This document shows positions 35,736 to 48,434 of a stretch of 64,000 nt of DNA, in pieces (the stretch's first letter is position 1; every line of letters starts with the position of its first letter). The position numbers and the translations under genes are program-made. A model generated the notes under the pieces. The model was not told the DNA's origin and did no database searches. It was given only the letters and a program-made list of their open reading frames with translations. The stretch is from Stygiobacter sp. (GTDB lineage Bacteria; Pseudomonadota; Alphaproteobacteria; Rhodospirillales; Magnetospirillaceae), in the NCBI GenBank assembly GCA_006218045.1, contig VBWB01000006.1, positions 181,237-245,236 on the forward strand, in the 5' to 3' direction.

Positions 35736-36629
35736 TCAGCCCGCCACCATGTCGTCATCACCATAGCCCTGGGCATAAAGCAGCGCCGTCAGATCGCCAT
35801 GATCGATCCGCACGCGGGCTTCGGCCGCCACCACCGGCTTGGCCTGATAGGCCACGCCCAGGCCGGCGGCCTTGATCATGGCCAGATCGTTGGCGCCGTC
35901 GCCCACCGCCGCCGCCAGCACCAACGGAATCTTGCGCTCGCCCGCCGTGCCGATCAGGGTGGCCAGCTTGGCCTCGCGCCCGAGGATGGGGGCCTCCACC
36001 CCGGCCAGCTTGCCGTCGGTGAAGATGAAGCGGTTGCCCAAATCGATGTCGAAGCCGCAGGCCTCACGCACGCGGGTGGTGAAATAGGTGAAGCCGCCCG
36101 AGACCAGCACCGCATAGGCGCCGTTGGCCTTCATGGTCTGCACCAAGGTGCGGGCACCGGGCATCAGGCGGGTCTTGGCCCAGGTGTCGGCCAGGGCACT
36201 TTCCGGCAACCCGGCCATCAGACCGATGCGTTCCTGAAGCGCGTCCTCGAAGCCGATCTCGCCATTCATGGCCCGCGCGGTGATGGCGGCGATGCGGTCC
36301 TTGATGCCGGCATAGTCGGCCAGCTCGTCCAGGGTTTCGCCCACCACCATGGTCGAATCCATGTCGGCCACCAGCAGCAGCTTGCGCCGGCCCTGGGCGG
36401 GTTGTGCCACCACGTCGACGGCCACCTTGCCCAGACGCCGGCGTGCCGCCGCGTCGGCCTGTTCCGGCGCCAGATCGCCGAAGGCCAAGTCGCAAGCCCT
36501 GCCCGGCGACAGCCATTTGGCCGCCGCCACATGGGCGCCCAAAGCCTTCAGCCCCTGGCGGATATCCGCCACCATGGCGTCGGTCAGACCGGCCTTGGGG
36601 CCGGCGATCAGCGTCAGTACGTTTTCCAT
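35736..36629 (-). CDS. serB: Phosphoserine phosphatase
   Basis: A 297-residue HAD-superfamily enzyme for the last step of serine synthesis. Motif I is DMDST (nucleophile Asp in VADMDSTMV), motif II VSGGF and motif III GDGANDLAM. An N-terminal regulatory extension (about 1-80) is usual for this type. It diverges from miaA and is followed by the small conserved gene. Confidence 0.94.
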   Translation of the reverse strand: MENVLTLIAGPKAGLTDAMVADIRQGLKALGAHVAAAKWLSPGRACDLAFGDLAPEQADAAARRRLGKVAVDVVAQPAQGRRKLLLVADMDSTMVVGETLDELADYAGIKDRIAAITARAMNGEIGFEDALQERIGLMAGLPESALADTWAKTRLMPGARTLVQTMKANGAYAVLVSGGFTYFTTRVREACGFDIDLGNRFIFTDGKLAGVEAPILGREAKLATLIGTAGERKIPLVLAAAVGDGANDLAMIKAAGLGVAYQAKPVVAAEARVRIDHGDLTALLYAQGYGDDDMVAG

Positions 36630-36739
36630 CGGTCACCCGGTTGTGCGTGGTCATGGCGGCGGCCAAAGCTTTACGGCCAAGGACGGCGCTTGGCAAGGGA
36701 AGGTTCCGCCACAGGCGTCAAGATGGTATAGGCAAGGGC

Positions 36740-37678
36740 ATGAACCGCCCCGCCATCGTCATCGCCGGCCCCACCGCGTCGGGCAAGTCAGGTCTGGCCC
36801 TGGCCATCGCCCGCGCCTTCGACGGCACCGTCATCAACGCCGATTCCATGCAGGTCTACGATGTGCTGCGGGTGGTCACCGCGCGGCCCAGCCCGGAAGA
36901 GGAAGCCCAGGCCCCCCACCGTCTCTACGGCATGCTGCCACCGTCGGTGAACTGCTCCGCCGCCCTGTGGAAGGACATGGCCGCCGCCGCCATGGAAGAA
37001 ACCTGGGGGCAAGGCCGGCTGCCGGTGGTGGTGGGCGGCACCGGACTTTACCTGCGCACGCTGATGCACGGCATTTCCCCCGCCCCGCCGATCCCCGATG
37101 ACATCCGCGCCCATACGCGGGCCTTGCTGGCCCAGATGGGCAATGCGGCCTTCCATGCCGAGCTGGCCAAGCGTGATCCGGTGATGGCGGCCCGGCTGGA
37201 CCCGGCCAATTCCCAGCGACTGGCCCGGGCCTGGGAGGTGCTGGAAGCCAGCGGCCAGTCCCTGGCCCATTGGCAATCGCTGCCCATGGAGGGGGCGGTG
37301 CCGGCGCGCTGGCTGACCCTGGCGCTGGACCCGCCGCGCAACATTCTTTACGCCAATTGCGACCAACGCTTCCAGGCGATGATGGCGCACGGGGCGCTGG
37401 ACGAGGTCCGCGCCTTGCTGGATTTGCGGCTTGATCCGGCGCTGCCGGCCATGAAGGCGTTGGGGGTGCCCGAACTGACCGCCCTGGCCAGCGGCAGCAT
37501 GAACGAAATCCAGGCGGTGGAAGCGGCGCAACGGGCGACACGAAATTACGCCAAACGGCAGTTGACGTGGTTCCGGCACCAACTTGAAAAGCCCGAGGTG
37601 GTTTCTACGCAACTTTCGGAAAGAATTTTTGACGAAATCTTTGCGAAAGTTCGCCACTTTCTATTGACCCCGCCTTAG
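36740..37678 (+). CDS. miaA: tRNA dimethylallyltransferase
   Basis: MiaA adds the isopentenyl group to A37 of tRNAs reading UNN codons. The 312-residue protein has the P-loop GPTASGKS (residues 10-17), the DSMQVY motif, VVVGGTGLYLR and the RNA-binding AKRQLTWFRHQ. ATG 36740 is the family start; a longer upstream frame has no support. It precedes the ilvB leader by 100 nt. Confidence 0.95.
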   Translation: MNRPAIVIAGPTASGKSGLALAIARAFDGTVINADSMQVYDVLRVVTARPSPEEEAQAPHRLYGMLPPSVNCSAALWKDMAAAAMEETWGQGRLPVVVGGTGLYLRTLMHGISPAPPIPDDIRAHTRALLAQMGNAAFHAELAKRDPVMAARLDPANSQRLARAWEVLEASGQSLAHWQSLPMEGAVPARWLTLALDPPRNILYANCDQRFQAMMAHGALDEVRALLDLRLDPALPAMKALGVPELTALASGSMNEIQAVEAAQRATRNYAKRQLTWFRHQLEKPEVVSTQLSERIFDEIFAKVRHFLLTPP

Positions 37679-37699
37679 TGAAGCGATAGGTTGTCCCGC

Positions 37700-37751
37700 T
37701 CGCAGCCACCTTGGTGGCCGCACGCGGATGCGTGCGCTCGTCGGTGGCTGC
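37700..37751 (+). promoter_or_regulatory. Structured leader upstream of ilvB (possible attenuator)
   Basis: GCAGCCACC (37700-37708) can pair with GGTGGCTGC (37743-37751) around an inner hairpin (GCACGC-GGAT-GCGTGC). The left arm can instead form CCACC-TT-GGTGG locally. Mutually exclusive folds before a branched-chain biosynthesis operon suggest attenuation. No convincing leader peptide was found. Confidence 0.4.
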
Positions 37752-37781
37752 TGTTCGCGTTCATAGGAATAAAGGTGCGAA

Positions 37782-39551
<1,770 letters not shown>

Positions 39552-39569
39552 GGCATAAGGAACAGCAAC

Positions 39570-41161
<1,592 letters not shown>

Positions 41162-41183
41162 GGCCGGTCTTTCAGACGATTGC

Positions 41184-41218
41184 AAAGCCCCCGGAAGGAA
41201 ACTTCCGGGGGTTTTTGT
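41184..41218 (+). terminator. Terminator after ilvC
   Basis: CCCCCGGAAG (41188-41197) pairs with CTTCCGGGGG (41202-41211) around a GAAA tetraloop and is followed by TTTTTGTTTT. Confidence 0.95.
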
Positions 41219-41300
41219 TTTACCGCAAAAAGGCAGTTCCCTCGTTCCGCCATCCCCGCGCAGGAGCTTGTGAATTTATTGGCGTCTCCACCTTCCCCTC

Positions 41301-41387
41301 CCGTCATACCCGCGAAGGCGGGTATCCAGGAGTCGCGGAAAAGGCGGAGGTGCCCCCCCTGGACTCCCGCCTGCGCGGGAGTGACGG
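41301..41387. repeat. Dispersed palindromic repeat (GTCATACCCGCGAAGGCGGG type)
   Basis: Two hairpins, TACCCGC-GAAG-GCGGGTA (41307-41324) and ACTCCCGC-CTGC-GCGGGAGT (41363-41382), sit inside an outer CCGTCA/TGACGG pair. This pattern is a common intergenic repeat in many proteobacterial genomes. No coding function. Confidence 0.7.
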
Positions 41388-41403
41388 TAAATGAGATTGG
41401 ATA

Positions 41404-41509
41404 GAACCACAGAGACACAGAGGCACAGAGGCACAGAGAGGCTTGCCAGAAATGAAGGGAAGCGGTCCCCCCGGAGACGCTCTTTCTGTGCCTCTGCCTC
41501 TGTGGTTCA
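41404..41509. repeat. Inverted repeat of the ACCACAGAGACACAGAGG type
   Basis: The left arm starts GAACCACAGAGACACAGAGG and carries three CACAGAG steps. The right arm (41481-41509) is its imperfect complement ending CTCTGTGGTTCA. Such arms are a widespread dispersed repeat. Together with the preceding element it fills most of the gap between ilvC and the TPR gene. Confidence 0.65.
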
Positions 41510-41579
41510 TTGACCTGCTACCATGGCCTCCGGATTTTGTTTGCCGCCCCGGCACCTTTCCCATACAACTCATTGGTCA

Positions 41580-41607
41580 TTGAAATAGATAGCACTCCCC
41601 CTATAAT
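41580..41607 (+). promoter_or_regulatory. Sigma-70-like promoter of the TPR gene
   Basis: TTGAAA (41580-41585), a 16-nt spacer and a perfect TATAAT (41602-41607). It lies 40 nt before ATG 41647. Confidence 0.65.
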
Positions 41608-41646
41608 CGCAGCCTAATAAGCGTGCGACTGGGAGGGCAGAACCTC

Positions 41647-43548
41647 ATGAATGGCAGTAACGCTGGCAGGCACGCTTTTTTGCGTCGCGTGCTGTCCAGC
41701 ATCCGCCTCTGGGCAATCGAGTCTACCCCACGTTTTCTCCACCCGACATTGCGACGGCTCTCCCCTCCCTGGCTGCTCGCACTCGCCGTGGTCGCCGCCA
41801 TTGCTCTCGCCTTCTCATATCGGGAGGGCCTTCAATCGGGATGGAATTATCTTTTTAACCACAAGCAATGGGAAGACGAACGCCCCCTGACCAAGGGGGA
41901 TATGGCCCAGTTGCTGCAAGAACTCGACAAAAGACGCTCCCCCGACGCCCCGCCGCCCTCGCCCGATGCCGAGGCGGTGCGCAACGCCGCCATCCGTGAT
42001 CTGGCCACCAGCCGTACCCCGACCGATGCCGAGGCGGTGCGCGAAATCAAGGCCGGCGACATCGATGCCGCCATTGCCACCCTGGAACGCGGCGCCCAGG
42101 CCGATATGGCCCAAGCGGCGGAGAAATGGCGCCGCCTGGGGGCGCTGGTCTACGACATCGACCTGGCCAAGGCCAAGCATGCCTACGAACAGGCCTTCGC
42201 CCTGGATGCCGCCGATTTTTCGGGCGCCATCTTCCTGTCGCGCCTGCGCCAACGGGCCGGCGACCTGAACGGCGCCCTGAAGGCGGCCAACGCCGCCGTT
42301 GCCGCCGCCGGCACCCAGCGCGAGCGCATGGTTGCCAGCAGCGATCTTGGCGATTTACGGATTGAAGCCGGCGATCTCGCTGCCGCCCGCCGCTTCCATC
42401 AGGACGGGCTCGACCTCGCCCAAGCCCTCGCCCGCGACAATCCGGCCAGCGCCGAGACCAAGCGCGACCTCTGGGTCAGTTTCAACAAGCTGGGCGACGT
42501 GGCCCAACAGGCCGGCGATCTCGCTGGCGCCCGCCGCTTCTTTCAGGACGCACTCGACCTCGCCCAAGCCCTCGCCCGCGACAATCCGGCCAGCGCCGAG
42601 GCCAAGCGCGATCTCTCGGTCACTTGCGCCAAGCCCTCGCCCACGACAATCCGGCCAGCGCCGAGGCCAAGCGCGATCTCTCGGTCAGTTACGAAAAGCT
42701 GGGCGACGTCGCCCAACTGGCCGGCGATCTCGCTGGCGCCCGCCGCTTCTTTCAGGACGGCCTCGACCTCGCCCAAGCCCTCGCCCGCGACAATCCGGCC
42801 AGCGCCCAGGCCAAGCGCGACCTCTTGGTCAGTTACAACAAGCTGGGCGAAGTGGCGCAACAGGCCGGTGATCTCGCCGCCGCCCGCCGCTTCTTTCAGG
42901 ACGGGCTCGACCTCGCCCAAGCCCTCGCCCGCGACAATCCGGCCAGCGCCAAGGCCAAGCGCGATCTCTCGGTCAGTTTCAACAACCTGGGTGACGTCGC
43001 CCGACAGGCCGGCGATCTCGCTGGCGCCCGCCGCTTCCATCAGGACGGGCTCGGCCTGCGCCAAGCCCTCGCCCGCGACAATCCGGCCAGCGCCGAGGCC
43101 AAGCGCGATCTCTCGGTCACTCGCCGCCGCCCGCCGCTTCTTTCAGGACGGGCTCGATCTGCGCCAAGCCCTCGCCCGCGACAATCCGGCCAGCGCCGAG
43201 GCCAAGCGCGATCTCTTGGTCAGTTACGAAAACCTGGGCGACGTCGCCCGACAGGCCGGCGATCTCACCACCGCCCGCCGCTTCTATCAGGACAGGCTCG
43301 ACCTCGCCCAAGACCTCGCCAGCGACAATCCGGCCAGCGCCGAGGCCAAGCGCGACCTCTGGGTCAGTTACATCAAGCTGGGCGGCGTGGCGGCAGCCCA
43401 AGGCAACATCTCCGCGGCCATCGACTGGTATGAGCACAGCCTGCCCCTCGCCCGCCAATTGGCCGCCGACAACCCCAGTCATCCCGGCTTCGGCGATGAT
43501 CTGCGCATCACCGAGTGGAATTTGGCGGCATTGAAGGCACGGCGATAG
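41647..43548 (+). CDS. Membrane-anchored TPR-like repeat protein, internally double-frameshifted
   Basis: ATG 41647 has GGGAGG upstream. One membrane helix (about residues 42-58, WLLALAVVAAIALAF) is followed by a repeat domain with units of the form ARRFxQDGLDLAQALARDNP...KLGDVAQQAGDLAG (48 residues, 144 nt). The frame in use changes near 42617: from there to about 43123 the TPR-like repeats continue in another frame, while the starting frame reads a Pro/Ser-rich periodic peptide without a stop. After 43123 the original frame is again TPR-like to the end. Both breaks follow the same unit position (CTCGGTCAC). The product may be a chimera or the sequence a repeat-collapse error. Confidence 0.75.
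   Translation: MNGSNAGRHAFLRRVLSSIRLWAIESTPRFLHPTLRRLSPPWLLALAVVAAIALAFSYREGLQSGWNYLFNHKQWEDERPLTKGDMAQLLQELDKRRSPDAPPPSPDAEAVRNAAIRDLATSRTPTDAEAVREIKAGDIDAAIATLERGAQADMAQAAEKWRRLGALVYDIDLAKAKHAYEQAFALDAADFSGAIFLSRLRQRAGDLNGALKAANAAVAAAGTQRERMVASSDLGDLRIEAGDLAAARRFHQDGLDLAQALARDNPASAETKRDLWVSFNKLGDVAQQAGDLAGARRFFQDALDLAQALARDNPASAEAKRDLSVTCAKPSPTTIRPAPRPSAISRSVTKSWATSPNWPAISLAPAASFRTASTSPKPSPATIRPAPRPSATSWSVTTSWAKWRNRPVISPPPAASFRTGSTSPKPSPATIRPAPRPSAISRSVSTTWVTSPDRPAISLAPAASIRTGSACAKPSPATIRPAPRPSAISRSLAAARRFFQDGLDLRQALARDNPASAEAKRDLLVSYENLGDVARQAGDLTTARRFYQDRLDLAQDLASDNPASAEAKRDLWVSYIKLGGVAAAQGNISAAIDWYEHSLPLARQLAADNPSHPGFGDDLRITEWNLAALKARR
42373..43400 (+). repeat. 144-bp tandem repeat array in the TPR gene
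   Basis: About seven near-identical 144-nt units, each beginning around GATCTCGCTGGCGCCCGCCG and containing GCGACAATCCGGCCAGCGCC. Two units are shortened at the same internal point, which shifts and then restores the frame. High identity makes copy-number change by slippage or recombination likely. Confidence 0.8.
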
Positions 43549-43569
43549 CCGGCACGGGGCGACCAATTC

Positions 43570-45468
43570 CTACCCCACCAGATGCCGGTAAATCCGCGGC
43601 AAGGCCGCGGTCAGTTGGGCCAGATGGTGGACGATGGCATAGGAACCGCGCCCGAACAGGCGGGGAAAATAGGCCTGGGCCTTCCTGTCGATGGTGACGC
43701 CGAACACCGCCACCCCTTTGGCCCGCGCCTCGTGGATGGATTTGGCCGTATCCTCGATGCCGTAGCGGCCTTCGTAATGGTCGATGTCGTTGGGCTTGCC
43801 GTCGGTGATCACCAACAGCAGGCGATGGCGGTTGGGGCGCTTTTCCAACTGGGCGGTGACGTGACGGATGGCGGTGCCGATGCGGGTGTAATAGCCCGGC
43901 TTGACCGCGCCGATGCGGCGCATGACGGTGTCGCCGAATTCCTCGTCGAAGCTTTTCACCGTCTCCACCTTGACCCAGGCGCGCTTCCTTGAGGTGAAGG
44001 TGTAGATGGCGAAGCTGTCGTCGCAGGCGGCCAAGCCGTGGCTGAACACCGCCAGCGCCTCTTTTTCCACGTCCAGCACCCGGCGGTTTTCGATCCAGGC
44101 ATCGGTGGACAGGCTGGCGTCGACCAGCACCGCCACCGCCAGATCGCGCTCCATCGGGCGGCGCTGCATGTAGACCCGGTCCGATCCCTGGCCCGAGGCG
44201 ATCAAATCCGAGCGTGCCCGCACCAAGGCTTCCATGTCCAATTCGCCGCCATCCACCTGGGCGCGCAGGATCTGCGCCTTGGTCCGCAGCGCCTCGAACT
44301 GGCGCTTGACCTGACGGATGCGGCGTTTGGCCTGGGTGTCGGGGCGCCAGATGTCGTCGCCATCCTCGGCCGCCACCCCCACCATCACCTGGCAATGATC
44401 CTGGTGGTAGCAGGCGGCGCGGTGGTCCCATTCCGGGTACAGATGGGTGCCGGACAGGCGGGTGATATCGGTGGCCTCGGGCGGCAGGTCGAGATCGAAC
44501 TTGAGCTTGGTCGCCGCCTTCTTGCCGTGGCTGGAGATGGTGATCTTGTCCATCTCGTCCGCTGCCTTCTTCGCCTCTTCCTCGTCCGGGTCGTCGGCGC
44601 CGCGATTGACGTTGACCATGTCGGCGAAGGCCAAAATCTTTTCAAAACGGTTGAGGATCAGCGGATCCTTGCGGTCGGCGTTGTCCTGCTGCTTGCGCTC
44701 GGCCCGACGGCGTTTGTCGGGGTTGTCCTCCTGCTCTTCCTTCTTCGATCCCGCTTGGCCGTCCTCGGCGTCTTCGGCTCGCGGCTGCGGTTCGCGGTAG
44801 AGCGCCTCGCCCCACAGCGGCACCGGCAGGAAGGGGCGATAGCCGTGCGGCGCCGGGCCATCGGGCACGGTCGGCAACGGTTCGCCTTGCAACAGGGCGA
44901 TGACCATGGCTTCCACCTGGACTTCCGCGCCGTTCAAGGGCCGCTTGGGCCGTGCCGCCAGCAAAGCGGCACAAAGCGCGCCATGACGACGCCTGAGACC
45001 GGGGAACAATTCCAATGCCGTGCGGGTGGCGGCATCGGCCCGGCGCAGAGAGGCGATGTCGGCCTCCAGCGCATCGGCGGGGATATCGGTCACCCCCGGC
45101 AGCACGGCGAAATAGGCGGCCAGCCAGAAATAGAGATCACGGTTGAGGGCTGGATCGGCGAAGACGTCGATCCGATCGGGCAAGGACAGCGACACCTCGT
45201 CGCGGCTGGACACCGCCATGCGCTCGTCATCCATGCCGATGCGCTGTTTCCAGCTCAAGCGGTGGGTCGATGTCTTCAGGCTGGCGCTGGTGATGCTGAT
45301 GCCGGCATCGCCGCCCAAGCCGCGAAAGAACACGGAAAGCGCCCCGCGCACCTGATCCAGCGCCACACTGGCTTGCGGGTAGCGCGGCCAGGAAGGCGCG
45401 TCGCCGACCAGGCGGTGCCACAGGCGCCCGACTTTTTCTTCCAGTTCCAGGTTTTCCAGAAGGGACAT
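43570..45468 (-). CDS. norD: Nitric oxide reductase activation protein NorD (VWA domain)
   Basis: A 632-residue protein needed for assembly of active cNOR. The C-terminal von Willebrand A domain shows the MIDAS start DASLSTDAW and later VITDGKPNDIDHYEGRYG. The central part is a charged, low-complexity region (EDAEDGQAGSKKEEQEDNPD). It works with the AAA protein NorQ, encoded just upstream. Last gene of norC-norB-norQ-norD. It converges on the TPR gene. Confidence 0.93.
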   Translation of the reverse strand: MSLLENLELEEKVGRLWHRLVGDAPSWPRYPQASVALDQVRGALSVFFRGLGGDAGISITSASLKTSTHRLSWKQRIGMDDERMAVSSRDEVSLSLPDRIDVFADPALNRDLYFWLAAYFAVLPGVTDIPADALEADIASLRRADAATRTALELFPGLRRRHGALCAALLAARPKRPLNGAEVQVEAMVIALLQGEPLPTVPDGPAPHGYRPFLPVPLWGEALYREPQPRAEDAEDGQAGSKKEEQEDNPDKRRRAERKQQDNADRKDPLILNRFEKILAFADMVNVNRGADDPDEEEAKKAADEMDKITISSHGKKAATKLKFDLDLPPEATDITRLSGTHLYPEWDHRAACYHQDHCQVMVGVAAEDGDDIWRPDTQAKRRIRQVKRQFEALRTKAQILRAQVDGGELDMEALVRARSDLIASGQGSDRVYMQRRPMERDLAVAVLVDASLSTDAWIENRRVLDVEKEALAVFSHGLAACDDSFAIYTFTSRKRAWVKVETVKSFDEEFGDTVMRRIGAVKPGYYTRIGTAIRHVTAQLEKRPNRHRLLLVITDGKPNDIDHYEGRYGIEDTAKSIHEARAKGVAVFGVTIDRKAQAYFPRLFGRGSYAIVHHLAQLTAALPRIYRHLVG

Positions 45469-45472
45469 GGCT

Positions 45473-46258
45473 TTATCCGAAGACCGCGAGGACGACTTCG
45501 TCCAGACCCTTTTTCACGTCCAGATCGTCGGTCAACGGCTCGATCATCGCCGTCTGCACCGCCTGAGCCAGCGGCAACCCGGCCTGGATCAGGGTGGCGC
45601 AATAAACCAGCAAACGGGTGGAGACGCCTTCTTCCAGATCGTGGCCCTTCATGGCCCGCAGGCGCCCGGCCAGCCGCACCAATTGTTCGACCCGTTCCGC
45701 GTCCAGGCCGGTTTCCTCGGCCACCACCCGGCATTCCACCACGGGCGGCGGGAAATCGAATTCGATGGCGATGAAGCGTTGCCGCGTCGACGGCTTCAAC
45801 TGCTTCAACACGTTCTGGTAGCCGGGGTTATAGGACACCACCAGCATGAAATCATCGGGCGCTTCCAGCAATTCGCCGGTGCGGTCCAAGGGCAGCAGGC
45901 GGCGGTCATCGGTGAGCGGATGCAGCACCACGGTGACGTCCTTGCGCGCCTCCACCACTTCGTCCAGATAGCAGATGCCGCCATGGCGCACCGCATTGGT
46001 CAGGGGGCCGTCGGTCCACACGGTGTCGCCGCCCTTCAGCAGATAACGCCCGGTCAAATCGGCGGCGGTCAGATCGTCATGGCAAGAGACGGTGTGCAGC
46101 TGCTTTTGCAGCTTGGCCGCCATATGGGCGACGAAACGGGTCTTGCCGCAGCCGGTCGGGCCCTTCAGCAACAAAGGCAGCTTGTGGCGGAAGGCCAGCT
46201 CGAACAGGGCGCATTCATTGCCCACCGGCAGGTAGAACGGAATAAGCATGACCATCAT
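45473..46258 (-). CDS. norQ: Nitric oxide reductase AAA+ chaperone NorQ
   Basis: A MoxR-type AAA+ ATPase of about 260 residues with Walker A GPTGCGKT and Walker B ICYLDEVVEA, plus SYNPGYQN as sensor region. It inserts the non-haem iron into NorB together with NorD. Starts at 46258, 46255 and 46249 (MMVM) are all possible; GGAG lies just before them. Four bases separate it from norD. It is 172 nt from norB, a gap with an inverted repeat. Confidence 0.93.
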   Translation of the reverse strand: MMVMLIPFYLPVGNECALFELAFRHKLPLLLKGPTGCGKTRFVAHMAAKLQKQLHTVSCHDDLTAADLTGRYLLKGGDTVWTDGPLTNAVRHGGICYLDEVVEARKDVTVVLHPLTDDRRLLPLDRTGELLEAPDDFMLVVSYNPGYQNVLKQLKPSTRQRFIAIEFDFPPPVVECRVVAEETGLDAERVEQLVRLAGRLRAMKGHDLEEGVSTRLLVYCATLIQAGLPLAQAVQTAMIEPLTDDLDVKKGLDEVVLAVFG

Positions 46259-46312
46259 CACTCCAAGAAAAAGGGGGCGGCCGCCCGCTGGCAACCACCC
46301 CCCCAGGCAGTT

Positions 46313-46350
46313 TCCAGACTTGTTTCAGCTAAAGCAGAAGCAAGTCTGGA
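46313..46350 (-). terminator. Inverted repeat between norB and norQ
   Basis: TCCAGACTTG (46313-46322) and its perfect complement (46341-46350) flank an 18-nt loop. No T run follows, so it may be an mRNA stabiliser that raises norCB over norQD rather than a full terminator. Confidence 0.5.
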
Positions 46351-46430
46351 CCTTACAAATGGCCCGTGCCGGGCGGTTCAAACGCCACTCGGGCTTAACG
46401 CATCTCCACGCTTCGCGTGAAAATGCTCTC

Positions 46431-47768
46431 TTACTCAGCAGCCTGATACCCGGCGGCCTGCTTGGCCTTACCGGGAACCACCAGCGACCAGACGATCAGC
46501 ACCACACCCAGCAGGGTGAACAGGCCGGCGCCCAGACGGAACTGGTAGAACAACTGCAACTGGTCCTGAACTTCCATGAAGCTCATGCCCATAACGCGTT
46601 GCAGATGGGTCTGCACCACGCCGGCGAAGGTGAGCGCGAAGGTCATGAACGACACCGCGCCCGAGGTGATCCAGAAACCCCACATGTTGAGCACCTGATT
46701 ATAGGGCTCGCGCTTCAGGATCAGCGGCATGGCATAGGTGAACATGGCGATGTTCAGCATGACATAGGCGCCGTAGAAGGCCAGGTGACCATGAGCGGCG
46801 GTGACCTGGGTACCGTGGGTGTAGTAGTTGATCGGGGCCAAGGTGTGCAGGAAGCCCCACACGCCGGCACCGAAGAAGGCGAAGGCCGAGCAGCCCAAGG
46901 CCCACAGCAGGGCGGCCTTGTTGGGATGGCTGCGACCACCTTTCCACACCATGTAGAAGGTGAACACCACCATGGCGAAGAACGGCAGCACTTCGAGCGT
47001 CGAGAAGATCGAGCCGATCCACTGCCAATAGGCCGGGGTGCCGATCCAGTAGTAATGGTGGCCGGTGCCCAAGATGCCGGTGAACAGCGACATGGCGACG
47101 ATGACGTACAGCCACTTTTCGACGATTTCACGGTCGACGCCGGTCAGCTTGATCATCAGGAAGGCCAGCACCGAGGCCATGACCAGTTCCCACACGCCTT
47201 CCACCCACAGATGGACGACCCACCACCAGAACATCTTGTCGAGGACCAGATTGTTCGGGTTGTAGAGCGAGAACAGGAAGAAGATGGCGATGCCCCACAG
47301 CCCCAGCAACAAGATGTTGGTGATGGCGGTCTTACGGCCCTTCAACACCGTCATGGTGACGTTGTAGAGGAACATCAGGGCGACGACGACGATGGCCAGC
47401 TTGATCCACAGGGGCTGTTCCAGGAATTCACGGCCCTCGTGAATCTTGAACAGATAGCCGACCACCGCGGCGGCGGCCCCGAACAGGAACAGCCAGAACT
47501 GTATCACCGCCAGTTTGGGACTGTGCAGCTCGGTTTCCGCCTCTTCCGGGATCAGGTAATAGGCGCAGCCGAAGAAGCCCATCAACAGCCAGACGATCAG
47601 GGCGTTGGTGTGGATCATGCGCAGGATGTTGAAGGGCACCAGGTCGGCCAGGAAATTGGGCGCGACCACCACGGTACCCAGCAGGGTACCGAACAAAACC
47701 TGGGCGACGAACAAGGCCAGCGCGCCGGCAAAGTAATAAAGCGCGACCTTTTGCGATTGGTATTTCAT
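46431..47768 (-). CDS. norB: Nitric oxide reductase, cytochrome b subunit
   Basis: A 445-residue integral membrane subunit with about twelve helices, which reduces NO to N2O at a haem b3/non-haem iron centre. Haem and iron ligand His are seen in RMIHTNALIVW, VEGVWELVMASV, GTGHHYYWIG and AHGHLAFYGAYV. The start is at 47768 (MKYQSQKVALYY); the frame is open further upstream but overlaps norC. It lies 16 nt after norC. Confidence 0.96.
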   Translation of the reverse strand: MKYQSQKVALYYFAGALALFVAQVLFGTLLGTVVVAPNFLADLVPFNILRMIHTNALIVWLLMGFFGCAYYLIPEEAETELHSPKLAVIQFWLFLFGAAAAVVGYLFKIHEGREFLEQPLWIKLAIVVVALMFLYNVTMTVLKGRKTAITNILLLGLWGIAIFFLFSLYNPNNLVLDKMFWWWVVHLWVEGVWELVMASVLAFLMIKLTGVDREIVEKWLYVIVAMSLFTGILGTGHHYYWIGTPAYWQWIGSIFSTLEVLPFFAMVVFTFYMVWKGGRSHPNKAALLWALGCSAFAFFGAGVWGFLHTLAPINYYTHGTQVTAAHGHLAFYGAYVMLNIAMFTYAMPLILKREPYNQVLNMWGFWITSGAVSFMTFALTFAGVVQTHLQRVMGMSFMEVQDQLQLFYQFRLGAGLFTLLGVVLIVWSLVVPGKAKQAAGYQAAE

Positions 47769-47784
47769 GATGTCACCTTCCCGG

Positions 47785-48234
47785 TTAGCCGCTGACCTTG
47801 GGCGGCCAGTTCTGGGTGTCGACTTCACTGGTCCACTTGAAGAAGTCGGCCAGGTTGTCCAGTTCGGTCTCGGTCAGGTTGAACTGGGGCATCTGCCGGC
47901 GGCCTTCGACGCCGGACGGCTGGCCCTTCATCCACGCCTTCAACGCCTCGCGGGCGCCGCTGGCGTCTTCCTTGCCGCCGAAGCGGACCCAGACATTGCC
48001 CAGTTCCGGGGCGTAATAGGCGCCTTCACCCATCAGGGTGTGGCAGTTGATGCAGGAATGCTTTTCCCACACATGCTTGCCCGCCGCCACCGAAGGGGTG
48101 ACGGGATTGGCGGCGGCGATGGCGTTGGCTTTGGACACGCTGTGCACGGTCAAGGCAACGAACACCGCGAAGAAAAATGCCGTACCGCCATAGAAGATAT
48201 TGCGGGCAGCGGCTTTCGTCAGTGTCTCGGACAT
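47785..48234 (-). CDS. norC: Nitric oxide reductase, cytochrome c subunit
   Basis: A 149-residue membrane-anchored monohaem cytochrome c that feeds electrons to NorB. One N-terminal helix (about 14-32, YGGTAFFFAVFVALTV) and a CxxCH site in SCINCHTLMGEG, with a distal Met in RRQMPQFN. ATG 48234 has AGGAG upstream. First gene of the nor operon; the promoter should lie in 48235-48434. No convincing FNR/NnrR box was found there. Confidence 0.96.
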   Translation of the reverse strand: MSETLTKAAARNIFYGGTAFFFAVFVALTVHSVSKANAIAAANPVTPSVAAGKHVWEKHSCINCHTLMGEGAYYAPELGNVWVRFGGKEDASGAREALKAWMKGQPSGVEGRRQMPQFNLTETELDNLADFFKWTSEVDTQNWPPKVSG

Positions 48235-48434
48235 GGTCGCTCCTAAGGGTTTCCAAGGGTTTGAGATCAACCCACCGCGGAAACTCCCCCCGCTGGTGGT
48301 CGCACCCTGAACTCACACGCGGGGGCCTCGGGACCCCACGTCACCCTGACCCTATGACCCAGACGATTGGTCAGCTTTAACGTTGGTCAAGCTGGTGTCG
48401 AAAGACCGGGACAAAGCCCGCTCCTTGGGCGAAA

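Noticed and set aside
42373..43400. CRISPR array
   Set aside because: The units are 144 bp, contiguous and coding (TPR-like); there are no short repeats with unique spacers.
48261..48270. FNR/NnrR box before norC (TTGAGATCAA)
   Set aside because: The half-sites are two bases apart, not the four required, and it lies too close to the start codon.
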